From Pegoplata infirma (taxonomy: Eukaryota; Arthropoda; Insecta; Diptera; Anthomyiidae): DNA of 64,000 nt. The translations under genes and the position numbers were made by a program. Every line of letters begins with the position of its first letter. Within the stretch, counting starts at the first letter, position 1. The DNA lies in contig OY992539.1 in assembly GCA_963921195.1 (NCBI GenBank), positions 133,265,182 to 133,329,181 on the forward strand, in the 5' to 3' direction. Shown here piece by piece: positions 33,901-40,665 of this stretch. The notes beneath the pieces were generated by a model that had not been told where the DNA came from, did no database searches, and saw only the letters and a program-made list of their open reading frames with translations.

Positions 33901-36283
33901 ACATACACAAAAAACTATAAACTAAACGAGAATTCAAAAAACTATGCGAGTTATAAAAAAATAGAAAAAAAGTATTAAATTTTTATTAAATTATTTACTT
34001 AAATTGTTTTTAAAATTTTTGAGTAAATTTTTAATTGCGTCAATTAAAAAATTACTCAATTTTTGTTTTTAAATGTAAACAAGTGATTACTCAAATTAGT
34101 TTCCTCCATATTATTTACTGTGTAGTAACATTTCTTGGTAATTTGACTATAAAACTCGGTAAAATGATTTGGACAAAAAAAAAACTGTTAATTTACAGAG
34201 TTTCTAGTAAAATATTGGTTATATAAAGCACCATTTAACAAAGTAAACTCTGTAAATTTACATATATTTGTAAAATGCATTTGATGCAACCAAAATTTTA
34301 CAAAAAAAACTCTGTAAATTTACAGAGTTTTGTCAAATGCATGTTATTTTGCAAAATTTTTATTTTTTTATAACTTTATAACTACTTTATAGCTACTTTT
34401 TAATTTTTTTTTCTAAAAAAAATACAGATAAAATGTTGATATTTGGTAACAAAAAAAAATCTAAACAGTATTTTTACAGAAAAAAAATCTGAGACTTTTT
34501 CTATAGAAAAAATGTCTCAGACTCTGAGACTTTTTCAATAGAAAAAATTTCTCAGAATCTGAGACTTTTTCTATAGAAATTTTTTCTGCAGAAAAAATCT
34601 CAGATTCTGAGACATTTTTTCTATAGAAAAAGTCTCAGATTCTGAGAAATTTTTTCTATAGAAAAAGTCTCAGATTCTGAGAAATTTTTTCTATTGAAAA
34701 AGTCTCAGATTCTGAGACAGTTTTTCTATAGAAAAAGTCTCAGATTCTGAGACAGTTTTTCTATAGAAAAAGTCTCAGATTCTGAGACATTTTTTCTATA
34801 GAAAAAGTCTCAGATTCTGAGACATTTTTTCTATAGAAAAAGTCTCAGATTCTGAGACATTTTTTCTATAGAAAAAGTCTCAGATTCTGAGACATTTTTT
34901 CTATAGAAAAAGTCTCAGATTCTGAGACATTTTTTCTATAGAAAAAGTCTCAGATTCTGAGACATTTTTTCTATAGAAAAAGTCTCAGATTCTGAGACAT
35001 TTTTTCTATAGAAAAAGTCTCAGATTCTGAGACATTTTTTCTATAGAAAAAGTCTCAGATTCTGAGACATTTTTTCTATAGAAAAAGTCTCAGATTCTGA
35101 GACATTTTTTCTATAGAAAAAGTCTCAGATTCTGAGACAGTTTTTCTATAGAAAAAGTCTCAGATTCTGAGACAGTTTTTCTATAGAAAAAGTCTCAGAT
35201 TCTGAGACAGTTTTTCTATAGAAAAAGTCTCAGATTCTGAGACAGTTTTTCTATAGAAAAAGTCTCAGATTCTGAGACAGTTTTTCTATAGAAAAAGTCT
35301 CAGATTCTGAGACAGTTTTTCTATAGAAAAAGTCTCAGATTCTGAGACAGTTTTTCTATAGAAAAAGTCTCAGATTCTGAGACAGTTTTTCTATAGAAAA
35401 AGTCTCAGATTCTGAGACAGTTTTTCTATAGAAAAAGTCTCAGATTCTGAGACAGTTTTTCTATAGAAAAAGTCTCAGATTCTGAGACAGTTTTTCTATA
35501 GAAAAAGTCTCAGATTCTGAGACATTTTTTCTATAGAAAAAGTCTCAGATTCTGAGACATTTTTTTTTATAAAAATTTTTAGATTCTGAGACATTTCCGA
35601 AATAATAAAATTTTTCTATAGAAAAAATATCTCAGAATCTAAGACTTTTTCTTTAGGAAAAAAAATATCTCAGAATCTGAGACATTTTTTTTAGAAAAAA
35701 TATGTTGAGTTGAGGGTGGGTTGTACAAGCCTAAAATAAGGAAATTCCCTAATTCCCATTGTTCCCTAATACAAAATGTTAGAATTTGAGACTTTTTTCT
35801 AAGAAAAAAATGTCTAAGAACCTGAGACTTTTTTTTTTTTGAGAGTTTAGGACGTTTTTTGAGAAAAATTAAATTTGTTTCTTTTTGTCCACTGTGTTTT
35901 AATGTATAATTAGCTTGTATTAAAATTTGATTTTACAAATGATTTAATTTTTCTCTATATCATTTGTCTATAATATTTATTTTTTAGCTTCCTGTGATGT
36001 GGGTTTTGCAGTTTATGCTCGTTTTTCTGAAGATTATCCCTCCGTATCGTTTATTGCCCATTTAACTGGTGCTTTGGCCGGTTTGACAATTGGCTTATTG
36101 GTATTGAAGAATTTCGAACAAAAACTACATGAACAATTACTGTGGTGGATTGTTTTGGGCATCTATGCTGCCTGCATCATCTTTGCCATCATATTTAATA
36201 TATTGAATAGTGCCGTAATGCAGAGTCTGAAGGCGAAACCAATTTATGCTACAGAAACATATTACAATAATTTTCAAGTTTGA
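757..36283 (+). CDS. stet: Rhomboid intramembrane serine protease (spliced; exons 757-987, 31152-31416, 31616-31762, 35988-36283)
   Basis: The four exons join with consistent phases (0, 1, 1) and GT-AG borders into 312 residues ending at TGA 36281. Rhomboids cleave membrane-bound substrates inside the bilayer; secretase-type fly members release EGF-like ligands such as Spitz in the secretory pathway. The protein shows the L1-loop WR pair (residues about 114-115), the HxxxN oxyanion motif (H128, N132), the catalytic Ser in GASGG (about S180), the catalytic His in AHLTG (about H239), and seven hydrophobic segments, the seventh following the His helix as in RhoA-type rhomboids. The segment RDRKYYADRYSCCPPPWF before helix 1 and NFEQKLHEQLLWW before helix 7 look like RHBDL1/3 and Drosophila stem cell tumor rather than Rhomboid-1, which lacks CCPPP as I recall it. 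An acceptor sits directly before the first ATG, so either the 5' UTR is spliced or coding exons (EF-hand-like N-terminus) lie upstream. The family is certain; the paralogue (stet versus roughoid) is not. Confidence 0.9.
988..1869. other. Intron 1, AT-rich stretch without recognised feature
   Basis: Start of the 30.2-kb intron (988-31151). Only AT-rich sequence is seen here; no protein similarity, TIR pair or RNA gene was recognised. Confidence 0.6.
1870..2640 (-). pseudogene. Remnant of a non-LTR retrotransposon ORF2 3' end
   Basis: Read on the - strand, 2565-2400 encodes a peptide beginning ETIEHFICHCPAL and ending at an in-frame stop. This matches the Cys/His motif found near the C-terminus of I/R1/LOA-type LINE polyproteins. 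The stop is followed by a 3' UTR with ACCTAACCTA-type repeats near 1880. A stop just upstream of the motif shows decay, and the 3' UTR is split by the MITE at 1900-2341. The clade is not resolved. Confidence 0.55.
1900..2341. mobile_element. hAT-type MITE, 442 bp, TSD CTGCTGAC
   Basis: TIR TAGGGTTGCCAGA at the left and its exact reverse complement at the right. Perfect 8-bp TSD CTGCTGAC at 1892-1899 and 2342-2349. Removing the element and one TSD restores the LINE 3' UTR. No coding capacity. Confidence 0.9.
2642..2815 (-). mobile_element. Fragment of a TE family also present at 63.2 kb
   Basis: On the - strand it starts CTAGC and includes ACTTCGTTACCGGT and later ATCAGGAT; the same order occurs on the + strand at about 63208-63275. 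The terminus style resembles insect elements beginning ACTAGCTGNCCCGG (see 36879). Truncated, class unresolved. Confidence 0.4.
2816..3407. other. AT-rich intron sequence with one possible isolated hAT terminus
   Basis: Mostly low-complexity AT. At 3266 a TAGGGTGGGCCACTTTG motif looks like a hAT terminus, but no inverted partner was found in the window, so it is not called as an element. Confidence 0.4.
4536..5122 (-). mobile_element. mini-me/DINE-like element, copy 3 (minus strand)
   Basis: In reverse orientation to copies 1, 2 and 4: the terminal hairpin GGCCTTGCC and ACAAGTAAAAAAG at the left, and the ACAAACGGAATGACAAACTT block with ACCCTCTATCACT at the right. Nested inside the hAT-type element 3924-6345. 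Confidence 0.6.
5130..6230. repeat. Degenerate SAT1 satellite array inside a hAT-type element
   Basis: About thirty diverged monomers of roughly 33-36 bp with CTATAGAAAAAGTCTCAGAT and TCTGAGACATTTTTC. Similar relics lie at 4150-4530. Much more decayed than the arrays in intron 3. Confidence 0.7.
6488..8058. repeat. AT-rich sequence with degenerate internal repeats
   Basis: 6488-6960 shows nothing recognisable. From about 7010 a motif series (GAACTAATGGTCCCACAAGC, GAAATTT, AACATTTTGGAAAAATTT) recurs several times. Two copies, about 7389-7498 and 7499-7611, are an almost perfect 110-bp tandem duplication. The 5' flank and left terminus of the hAT transposon starting at 8059 should lie here, but its TIR was not identified. 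Confidence 0.5.
8426..8829. mobile_element. Fully palindromic TA-flanked MITE, 404 bp
   Basis: About 190-bp arms are near-perfect inverted copies around a loop near 8625 (ATAATTATAATTATAG). Termini CGAATAGTGGA and its complement are each next to TA (8424-8425, 8830-8831), the Tc1/mariner target. It would fold into a long hairpin. Confidence 0.85.
8832..9911. repeat. Degenerate tandem repeats of TACATTTGGACAATTTTAAAA
   Basis: 9235-9690 carries about a dozen diverged units of roughly 35-40 bp built on AAATACATTTGGACAATTTT. The remainder of the stretch is AT-rich with no recognised feature. Confidence 0.6.
10518..10982. mobile_element. 465-bp MITE with TTAA target duplication
   Basis: Imperfect TIRs built on GTTCACAATGT and ACATTGTGAA. 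TTAA stands on each side (10514-10517, 10983-10986). The opposite arm of the host palindrome has the uninterrupted site at 16221-16224, which proves the insertion and its TSD. TTAA is typical of piggyBac-type elements, but the termini are not diagnostic. Confidence 0.85.
13210..14435. mobile_element. TA-flanked MITE with CACTCAAAAA termini, 1.2 kb
   Basis: CACTCAAAAAGAAAAACTGT at the left and TTTTTTTGAGTG at the right, each bordered by TA. GTTAGCAAAAAA-type repeats lie near both ends. The same subterminal style recurs at 36925-39306. The interior contains unrelated GC-richer sequence (about 13370-13780), possibly another insertion. Confidence 0.7.
14622..15227 (-). pseudogene. C-terminal fragment of an unrecognised conserved-looking protein inside a hAT-type element
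   Basis: About 200 codons are open from 15227 down to a TGA at 14622; the best Met is at 15062, but the frame is continuous upstream until a stop in the inverted arm. Visible features are a WPCDGSALLRKFIQW stretch, PVIQNNSCFAHSENVLLSML, then KEIRALALKKIL, an acidic segment CVDDEDRPFPDP, and a Lys/Arg-rich tail. Composition and lack of stops suggest real coding ancestry. The inverted terminal arm overlaps its first codons, so the upstream part was lost or never captured. I cannot name the family; it recalls uncharacterised proteins common in invertebrate genomes. It could be an accessory ORF of the element or a captured host fragment. Confidence 0.6.
16377..18103. repeat. Right flank inside the 10.4-kb element: AT-rich, then a diverged tandem duplication
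   Basis: 16377-17160 is AT-rich with no recognised feature. 17160-17350 has GAAAGCGCTTT-like repeats. Around 17812-17930 and 18085-18205 a unit containing ATCGAATTTCA, ACAATTGATAACTT and ACGAATGTGT occurs twice in tandem (about 270-bp spacing). Confidence 0.55.
18950..19435. mobile_element. 486-bp MITE within the hAT transposase gene
   Basis: Termini GGTGTGTTCCAGAAC and the inverted form of GCTTTGTTCCACAAC, with TA on both sides (18948-18949, 19436-19437; TAATA/TAATG if the duplication is longer). Removing it rejoins the transposase frame. The interior repeats GGTAAAATGAGA and GTACGGGAACGC. Confidence 0.75.
19560..20783. mobile_element. hAT-type MITE, 1.2 kb, TSD ACAACAGA, carrying a SINE
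   Basis: TIR CAGTGTTGCCATATAT and its exact reverse complement. Perfect TSD ACAACAGA (19552-19559, 20784-20791). It splits the CTTDNASN motif of the transposase, and excision restores that motif exactly. It contains the tRNA-derived SINE at 20310-20445. Confidence 0.95.
20310..20445 (+). mobile_element. tRNA-derived SINE, copy 1
   Basis: The 5' part resembles a tRNA: an A-box-like TAGTTGGTAGCATG and a B box GGGTTCGATTCCC. It is followed by a non-tRNA body, TACAACGAGACAACGGT, and GGTTAGGT. The body is shared with the copy at 39583-39752. It would be transcribed by RNA polymerase III and mobilised by a LINE. No clear TSD was found for this copy. Confidence 0.75.
21971..22930 (+). mobile_element. 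960-bp MITE with CGTGTCTGTCATGAC termini, copy 1
   Basis: TIR CGTGTCTGTCATGAC and its exact complement. 3-bp duplication AAT (21968-21970, 22931-22933), supported by the restored transposase reading frame. Nearly identical in reverse orientation to 24034-25003. Internal blocks are related to the 289-bp TTA-flanked MITE at 41965, which suggests a PIF/Harbinger-like family. Mirrored ORFs are shadows. Confidence 0.9.
23489..25201. mobile_element. hAT-type MITE with CCCGGGAATTCCCGGG repeats, TSD GGTGTAAC
   Basis: Termini TAGTGTTTGGG and its complement. Perfect TSD GGTGTAAC (23481-23488, 25202-25209). Both ends are packed with TTCCCGGGAA repeats, a probable transposase-binding array. Net length is about 740 bp after removing the nested 970-bp MITE. 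Confidence 0.9.
24034..25003 (-). mobile_element. 970-bp MITE with CGTGTCTGTCATGAC termini, copy 2 (inverted)
   Basis: Same TIRs and AAT duplication as 21971-22930 (24031-24033, 25004-25006), internally in the opposite orientation and almost identical in sequence, so both are young. Inserted in the CCCGGG-repeat element. Confidence 0.9.
25888..25960 (+). other. tRNA-like segment (degenerate)
   Basis: Shows a B-box-like GGTTCGTCTCC and a D-arm-like TAGCCTAGCTGAAG, but the stems are poor. It may be a tRNA pseudogene or the head of a SINE. It sits on one side of the hAT MITE at 26147, with a second such segment on the other side. Confidence 0.35.
26147..26929. mobile_element. Palindromic hAT-type MITE, 783 bp, TSD ACATACAC
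   Basis: TIR TAGAGTGTCCCTTATTTTGG extends to arms of over 300 bp, nearly the full length. Perfect TSD ACATACAC (26139-26146, 26930-26937). A left half of the same family is at 55006-55495. Confidence 0.95.
26970..27045 (+). other. tRNA-like segment (degenerate), second
   Basis: Good A-box-like TAGGTCAGTGGTTAAG and a weak B box (GAGTTTGATGC). Not foldable with confidence as a working tRNA. Confidence 0.35.
27303..27945. other. AT-rich sequence with a short hairpin
   Basis: At about 27421-27457 AAATAAAACTCTTTT faces AAAAGAGTTTTATTT, a 15-bp perfect hairpin. The half-sites recur downstream at 27483-27545. The right terminus of the host hAT transposon may lie here but was not identified. Confidence 0.4.
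28083..28172 (+). repeat. (GTCC/GTCT)n microsatellite
   Basis: About 22 tetranucleotide repeats, pure GTCC first, then alternating GTCT/GTCC, then GTCT. Expanded from the short tract present in the other three copies of the element. Confidence 0.95.
28598..28856 (+). repeat. Tandem duplication of a CACTCAAAAAAAA-type unit, about 130 bp twice
   Basis: Two consecutive units, each with CACTAAAAGAAAAAA, TTTTACACTCAAAAAAAA twice, and TTTAGTAAATTATTTTTT. Located inside mini-me copy 4. Confidence 0.7.
28937..29140 (+). repeat. hAT-like terminal region, copy 1 of a dispersed pair
   Basis: Shares with 30455-30690 the series ATATATATTTCCAGA, TTCGTCTAAAATTGTTCGAT and ATCG...CTGAACACCCTAG. The end CTAGGGTGTTCAG (inverted) resembles a hAT terminus. 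The partner terminus was not identified. Confidence 0.5.
29488..30213. mobile_element. TA-flanked MITE with CCCAGCAAAATTTTC termini, 726 bp
   Basis: CCCAGCAAAATTTTCGGTT at the left and AAATTTTCCTGGG at the right, each next to TA (29486-29487, 30214-30215). Subterminal AGAACCGATT motifs are inverted at both ends. Confidence 0.8.
30455..30690 (+). repeat. hAT-like terminal region, copy 2 of a dispersed pair
   Basis: Direct repeat of 28937-29140. Just before it, GGCGATATCTCGCCA-type sequence ending in CTGACAGCCCTG (30440) looks like another hAT terminus without an identified partner. Confidence 0.45.
30691..31151. other. End of intron 1, no recognised repeat
   Basis: Ordinary AT-rich intron sequence leading to the acceptor TTATTTGCAG at 31151. 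Confidence 0.5.
31152..31416 (+). CDS. stet: Rhomboid gene, second visible coding exon
   Basis: Acceptor TTTGCAG before, donor GTAAGT after (31417), phase 0 in and 1 out. Encodes the end of helix 1, the luminal L1 loop with the WR pair, helix 2 with HAGWFHLGFN, and helix 3 up to AGSL. Confidence 0.95.
31616..31762 (+). CDS. stet: Rhomboid gene, third visible coding exon (catalytic serine)
   Basis: Acceptor TCTTTACAG, donor GTAAAG (31763). Encodes helix 4 with the catalytic Ser in LVGASGGVYALLAAHL, and the first part of helix 5. The 199-bp intron before it (31417-31615) is the only compact intron of the gene. Confidence 0.95.
31987..33185 (+). repeat. 1199-bp tandem duplication, copy 1
   Basis: Runs from CTACTATTTTACGAG to the end of the first SAT1 array. 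The same sequence restarts at 33186 with an offset of 1199 bp and almost no differences (one extra A in an A-run). Shared TCTAC at the junction points to unequal exchange or microhomology-mediated duplication. It lies wholly in intron 3. Confidence 0.9.
32710..33187 (+). repeat. SAT1 35-bp satellite array 1 (about 13 copies)
   Basis: Unit CTATAGAAAAAGTCTCAGAT + TCTGAGACATTTTTT, 35 bp, with two palindromes (CTATAG and TCTCAGATTCTGAGA). The first units are diverged; the last ten are near-identical, with GACAG and GACAT variants in blocks. Confidence 0.95.
33555..34122. mobile_element. TA-flanked MITE, 568 bp, absent from the sister duplicate
   Basis: CACAGAAAAAAATAAA at the left and TTATTTACTGTG at the right, with TA at 33553-33554 and 34123-34124. 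Copy 1 of the duplication has the unoccupied AGCTAGTAAC site at 32351-32360. Rich in TTGAGTAAATTTTTAAT repeats. Confidence 0.95.
34484..35575 (+). repeat. SAT1 35-bp satellite array 2 (about 31 copies)
   Basis: Same unit as array 1. Order of variants: GAAAT x2, GACAG x2, about twelve GACAT, about twelve GACAG, then GACAT. This block structure implies local amplification of short runs. Decayed units continue to about 35710. Confidence 0.95.
35988..36283 (+). CDS. stet: Rhomboid gene, last coding exon (catalytic histidine)
   Basis: Acceptor TATTTTTTAG at 35987, phase 1 in, TGA at 36281. Encodes the rest of helix 5 (SCDVGFAVYARF), helix 6 with the catalytic His in VSFIAHLTGALAG, helix 7 (LLWWIVLGIYAACIIFAIIF), and a short C-terminal tail. 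Confidence 0.95.
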
Positions 36284-36878
36284 TGTCAAGCTTTAACATG
36301 TTTTTTTTTTTTGATAAATAATTATTATTTATGTCTTTTTTCTATATTTATAAATATGAATTATTACTTTTTTGTTAATGTTTTTCTTTTTTGATGTGAT
36401 TTATATATTCATAAACATATATCTCTCTCTATTCAGACGTTTTGAAATGAATTAATTATCTCAATATTATAATTATTATTTTTTTATGTTATTCTTTTTT
36501 TAAGTTTTTTTTTTCTTTTTTATGTTATTTGTTTATTTAAAAAAAATATTAATAAATATGTTTTTCTATTGAAATTATTATTATTCTAAAAAAAAAAGAA
36601 ATCAAAGTTGTTTGTTTAATTATATATTTTTAATTTCACTTTTTGTTTTAGTTTGCAAACACTAAACAAAAAAAATAATTAAATAAACACTAAAAAACCA
36701 CAAAAATACACTGATTTGTGTGCAATAATAATTTATAAATGCATTTATTATATACATACATATAATATATTTCCTATATATTAAACAAAACATATTTATA
36801 TTTGTGTTAGGATGGCCTTTATTTCAAAGGAAACAAATTTTAAAATTTTTTTTCTCAATCTTCATTCTATTAACAACT
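36284..36878 (+). other. Rhomboid 3' UTR and flank
   Basis: AT-rich sequence after the stop codon with no transposon signature. AATAAA at 36551-36556 is a candidate poly(A) signal, about 270 bp past the stop; other AT-rich variants exist, so the transcript end is open. Confidence 0.5.
36551..36556 (+). promoter_or_regulatory. Candidate polyadenylation signal AATAAA
   Basis: Canonical hexamer downstream of the rhomboid stop codon. In such AT-rich DNA chance matches are common. Confidence 0.4.
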
Positions 36879-36924
36879 AGCTGGCCCGGTCTGCGTTGCT
36901 GGCCCAAATATAAGATCAGTGTTA

Positions 36925-39306
36925 CACTAAAAAAAAAAACAAACTGTAAAGTTAGCAAAAAATTTAGTTAAATTTAACTAAAAAAGCACCTGATTTTGGG
37001 CCTACTAAATTTTTAGTTAATTTAACTAAAAATATTTAGCTAACTTTTCGTAGAATGAATGTAGCAAAAAAAACCGTAACTTTAACTAAAAATTTAGCTG
37101 AAATTTCGTAACGTTTTTATGTACATTAGACCGACTCACCTTATATGGGCAAAAAAAAAGTTAAAGTTGTACCCCCCTCAAAATAAACTTTGACATGTTT
37201 TATGAGGATTCCCAAAATATTTGGGCTCTAGCGATAATCTCCCGTGAGCTAAACCGCGTCAAAAATGGGTCCAAAAATGGTATTTTTCATGAATAAAAAA
37301 TTCAGTAAATTTTTTTTTGTCCAATGAATGACCAAATATAATAGATATTTAGGAATTCTTTGATTCTGCATTAAAACATTTTAAAAATCTAACCACAGAC
37401 TCGAGATAACGAGATGTTTATGTCAGTTTTTTGATGCTTTTCAAGTCGATTTTACTGAAAACTTAAATAACTTTGGTATTTTTTGTCCGATTTTCACTTC
37501 TAATACATCGTTTGAAAGGTGTTGACCACCGCTTGGGATTTTAGTCAAAAATTAACCCTTAACTGCACTGTCTTAATTTTTTATAACATTTACTTCGACA
37601 TCATTAAAAAGCATTTTATAACCACAAAAAGCATATCTTTGTACAGGAAACATGTTTAATTAATATATTTGGCCTCAATTAATTTAACCCATGCATGATC
37701 AAAATATTTTGGCAAACATTTTTAAAAAAGTTTTTGCGGAAATTATTGAAAGCTAGTTGTAAAACTTCAAACAAATAAAATTAAAAACGGTTTTTGTTTA
37801 TCTAGACGTGCTTATTAATATCAAATAATTATTACATGTAACACTTTCCCGGTAATTTTTTTTTTCGAAATTTGTGTGTGCAAATTAATTTTAAAAATAA
37901 AATATAAACAAATTCTGTCCTAATCGCATATATTCGTGCAAAAAACGCATCTAATAAATAGAAATATCAATTATATTATTTTTTTTTAAGAATTACAACT
38001 GGACTTACATTTTTTTCGCATTTTTTTTTTTTTAACTGTTCATGAATGGGTTAAATAAAAAATATTAAGATATATTTATTAGATAAGTTTTTTGCACGAA
38101 TATATGCTATTAAGAGAAAATTGGTTTATATTTTATTTCTAAAATTTATTTGCACATACAAATTCCGAAAAAAAAAATTTCACCGGGAAAGTGTTACACG
38201 TAATAATTATTTGATATTAATAAGCCCGTCTAGATAAACAAAACCCTTTTTTATTCTATTTTTTTAAAGTATTTCAACTAGCTTTCAATAATTTCCGCAA
38301 AAACTTTTTTAAAAATGTTTGCCAAATATTTTGATCATGCATGGGTTAAATTAATTGTGGCCAAATATAATAATTAAACGTGTTTCCTGCACAAAGATAT
38401 GCTCTTTGTGGTTATAAAATGGGTTTTAATGACGTCGAAGTAAATGTTATAAAAAAGTAAGACAGTGCAGTTAAGGGTTAATTTTTAACTAAAATCCCAA
38501 GCGGTGGTCAACACCTTTCTAACGATGTATTAGAAGTGAAAATCGGACAAAAAGTACCAAAGTTATTTAAGTTTTTAGTAAAATCGAATTGAAAAGCATC
38601 AAAAACCTGACATAAACATCTCGTTATCCCGAGTCTGTGGTTAGATTTTTAAAATGTTTTAATGCAGAACTAAAGAATTCCTAAATACCTATTATATTTG
38701 GTCATTCATTGGCCAAAAAAAAATTTACTAAATTTTTTATTCATGAAAAATACCATTTTTGGACCCTTTTTTGACGCGGTTTAGCTCACGGGAGATTATC
38801 GCTAGAGCCCAAATATTTTGGGAATCTTCATAAAACATATCAAAGTTAATTTTGAGGGGGGTACATCATCAACTTTTTTTTTTGAGTCACTCTAATGTAC
38901 ATATATTAACAAAAAAATTAGTTGAATTCAGCTAAACTTTTTGTTACTTTTCGTAAACTAAAATTTACAAAATATTTTGTAAGAAATTGTAAGTTTTTTT
39001 TTTCTGTTTTTTCATCAGCTTAAGTAGAACTTATGAGATTCGCATAGGAGGCTACACAAGAAATTTCACTTAACAAATTTATTACGAAAAATCAGCAAAT
39101 TAATTAGTAAAAATTCGTAAACTCAGTTTTGAAGTCAACAAAAAAAATTAATTCAAAATTTGTTCAAAACTAGTATTTTCGTAAATTGAACTTAACTAAA
39201 AAAAGTAGTTAAAACGCTGATTTTAACTAAAAATTTGCTAAAAAGCCAGTAAACTCGAGTTAACAAAAAAAAAATTGTTAACTTTACAGTTTTATTTTTT
39301 TGAGTG
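36925..39306. mobile_element. TA-flanked MITE with CACTAAAAAAAA termini, containing a palindromic hAT MITE
   Basis: CACTAAAAAAAAAAACAAAC at the left, TTTTATTTTTTTGAGTG at the right, TA on both sides. Subterminal CTGTAAAGTTAGCAAAAA matches the MITE at 13210. Net length is about 0.6 kb. Confidence 0.8.
37127..38894. mobile_element. Palindromic hAT-type element, 1.77 kb, TSD ATGTACAT
   Basis: Two arms of about 0.88 kb are inverted copies around about 38010. Ends TAGACCGACTC and (inverted) TAGAGTGACTC. TSD ATGTACAT (37119-37126, 38895-38902) is identical to the one flanking the unrelated-length element at 12667. No coding capacity. Confidence 0.95.
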
Positions 39307-39582
39307 TATATTTCGTCTCCATTGAAATATATAGCCCTAAAAAAAATGTTATGAATTTCTGGGCTTAAAAAAATTTGTAGGCGTGGTTTTAAAGAGCCGA
39401 TTAGGCAGATAATCATCTTCAAATTATATTTTGATATATCGAAAAAAAGTGGGCGGGAAAATTGTTTATTTACTTTCAAAACTAAGTTGGACTATGACGA
39501 ACATTAAAAAAAAAAATTAGTCAAATCGGATCGATTTTAGATATATCGAAAAAGGAAGCGTAAAAGTAGGCCTGATTAATTT

Positions 39583-39752
39583 ATTCATTTATTTATTGAA
39601 TTTTTAACATACATATATTTACAAATCATATACTGAATGTACCTAACCGAGACGGGTGACTATCACCATTGTCTCGTTGTAGCGAAACAGACCAAGGCCT
39701 CTGGTGGGAATCGAACCCACGAACCCCACACTCATAGCCTACTGGGACGCCT
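39583..39752 (-). mobile_element. tRNA-derived SINE, copy 2 (minus strand) with 13-bp TSD
   Basis: On the - strand it has a B box GTGGGTTCGATTCCC, then TACAACGAGACAATGGT and an AAATAAATAAATG tail. Perfect 13-bp TSD GCCTGATTAATTT (39570-39582, 39753-39765). About 20 bp including the A box are missing relative to copy 1, so it is probably transcriptionally dead. Confidence 0.9.
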
Positions 39753-40665
39753 GCCTGATTAATTTGTTTTCCGAATAGACCTTAGACGAACATTTAAAAA
39801 AAAGACGAACATTAAAAAAAAAATAATATCCAAATCGGTCAGTTCTCAAGTGATGCGATTAACAACGAACTACATTTGATTTCTATTTATATTTTATTTT
39901 TCTATAGAGCAAATTTTATATATATCCAAAAAAGAGTGGGTGGACAACTTTTCTTACCGTACAAACCTTAATTGAATTTAGCCAACTCGGTCCATCCATT
40001 TAAAAGTGGCGTAGAATTGGAAAATTGTTCTTTCCGAAAAACCTTAGTCAGACTATGACGAACAATAAAATCAAAATTAGACAAATCGATCCAGCCATTC
40101 CATAATTTAAAATATATATATCGGGAAAAGTTAACGTAAAAGTAGACTTGGAAAATTTTTCTTTCCTTAAAAATATTTTGCGGACTATAACCAAATCGGT
40201 CTAGCCGTTATAGTTCTTTCGATATATTGAAAACTATCCGTAAAAACCTTAGTTGAATTAGGACGAACATTTTCAACAAAAATTAGCCAAAGTGGTCGTG
40301 GTCAATTTATTTTTTCATAAAAACCAAATTTGGATTATAATGAAAATTCATTTAAAAAAAATAAGTCAAATCGGTCCAGACAATCTCAGATAAATTGAAA
40401 AAGTGGGCGTGGTCAATTTTTCTTTCAGCTAAAAACTAAATTGGATTACTACGAACATTCAAATAAAAAATTATCCAAATCGGTGCAGCCGTTTTCGATT
40501 TTAGGTAAATAGAAAAAAGTGGGCGTGGTCAATTTTTCTTTACGTAAAAACCTAAGTTGGACTATGGCGAACATTTCGAAAAAAATTGCCCAAATCGGTC
40601 CAGCCGTTCTCAACTAATGCTGTTACCAACGAACGACAATTGATTTTTATTTATATAGATAGAAG

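Larger units (their letters stand above)
33186..35575 (+). repeat. Tandem duplication copy 2, with MITE insertion and expanded array
   Basis: Repeats copy 1 from 33186. It differs by the 568-bp MITE at 33555-34122 and a SAT1 array grown from about 13 to about 31 units. Confidence 0.9.
36879..40665 (+). mobile_element. Element beginning ACTAGCTGGCCCGG and ending ATATAGATAGAAG, with internal ~100-bp repeats
   Basis: Start ACTAGCTGGCCCGGTCTGCG. From 39310 it is built of about ten degenerate units with AAAAAGTGGGCGTGGTCAAT, TTGGACTATGACGAACATT and AAATCGGTCCAGCCGTT. It ends ACGACAATTGATTTTTATTT followed by ATATAGATAGA. I recognise this start/end style from many insect genomes but cannot assign the class. 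Interrupted by 36925-39306 and by a SINE at 39583-39752. Confidence 0.5.

Noticed and set aside
32710..35575. Regular 35-bp repeats that could be mistaken for a CRISPR array
   Set aside because: The units are contiguous with no unique spacers, and the context is a fly intron.
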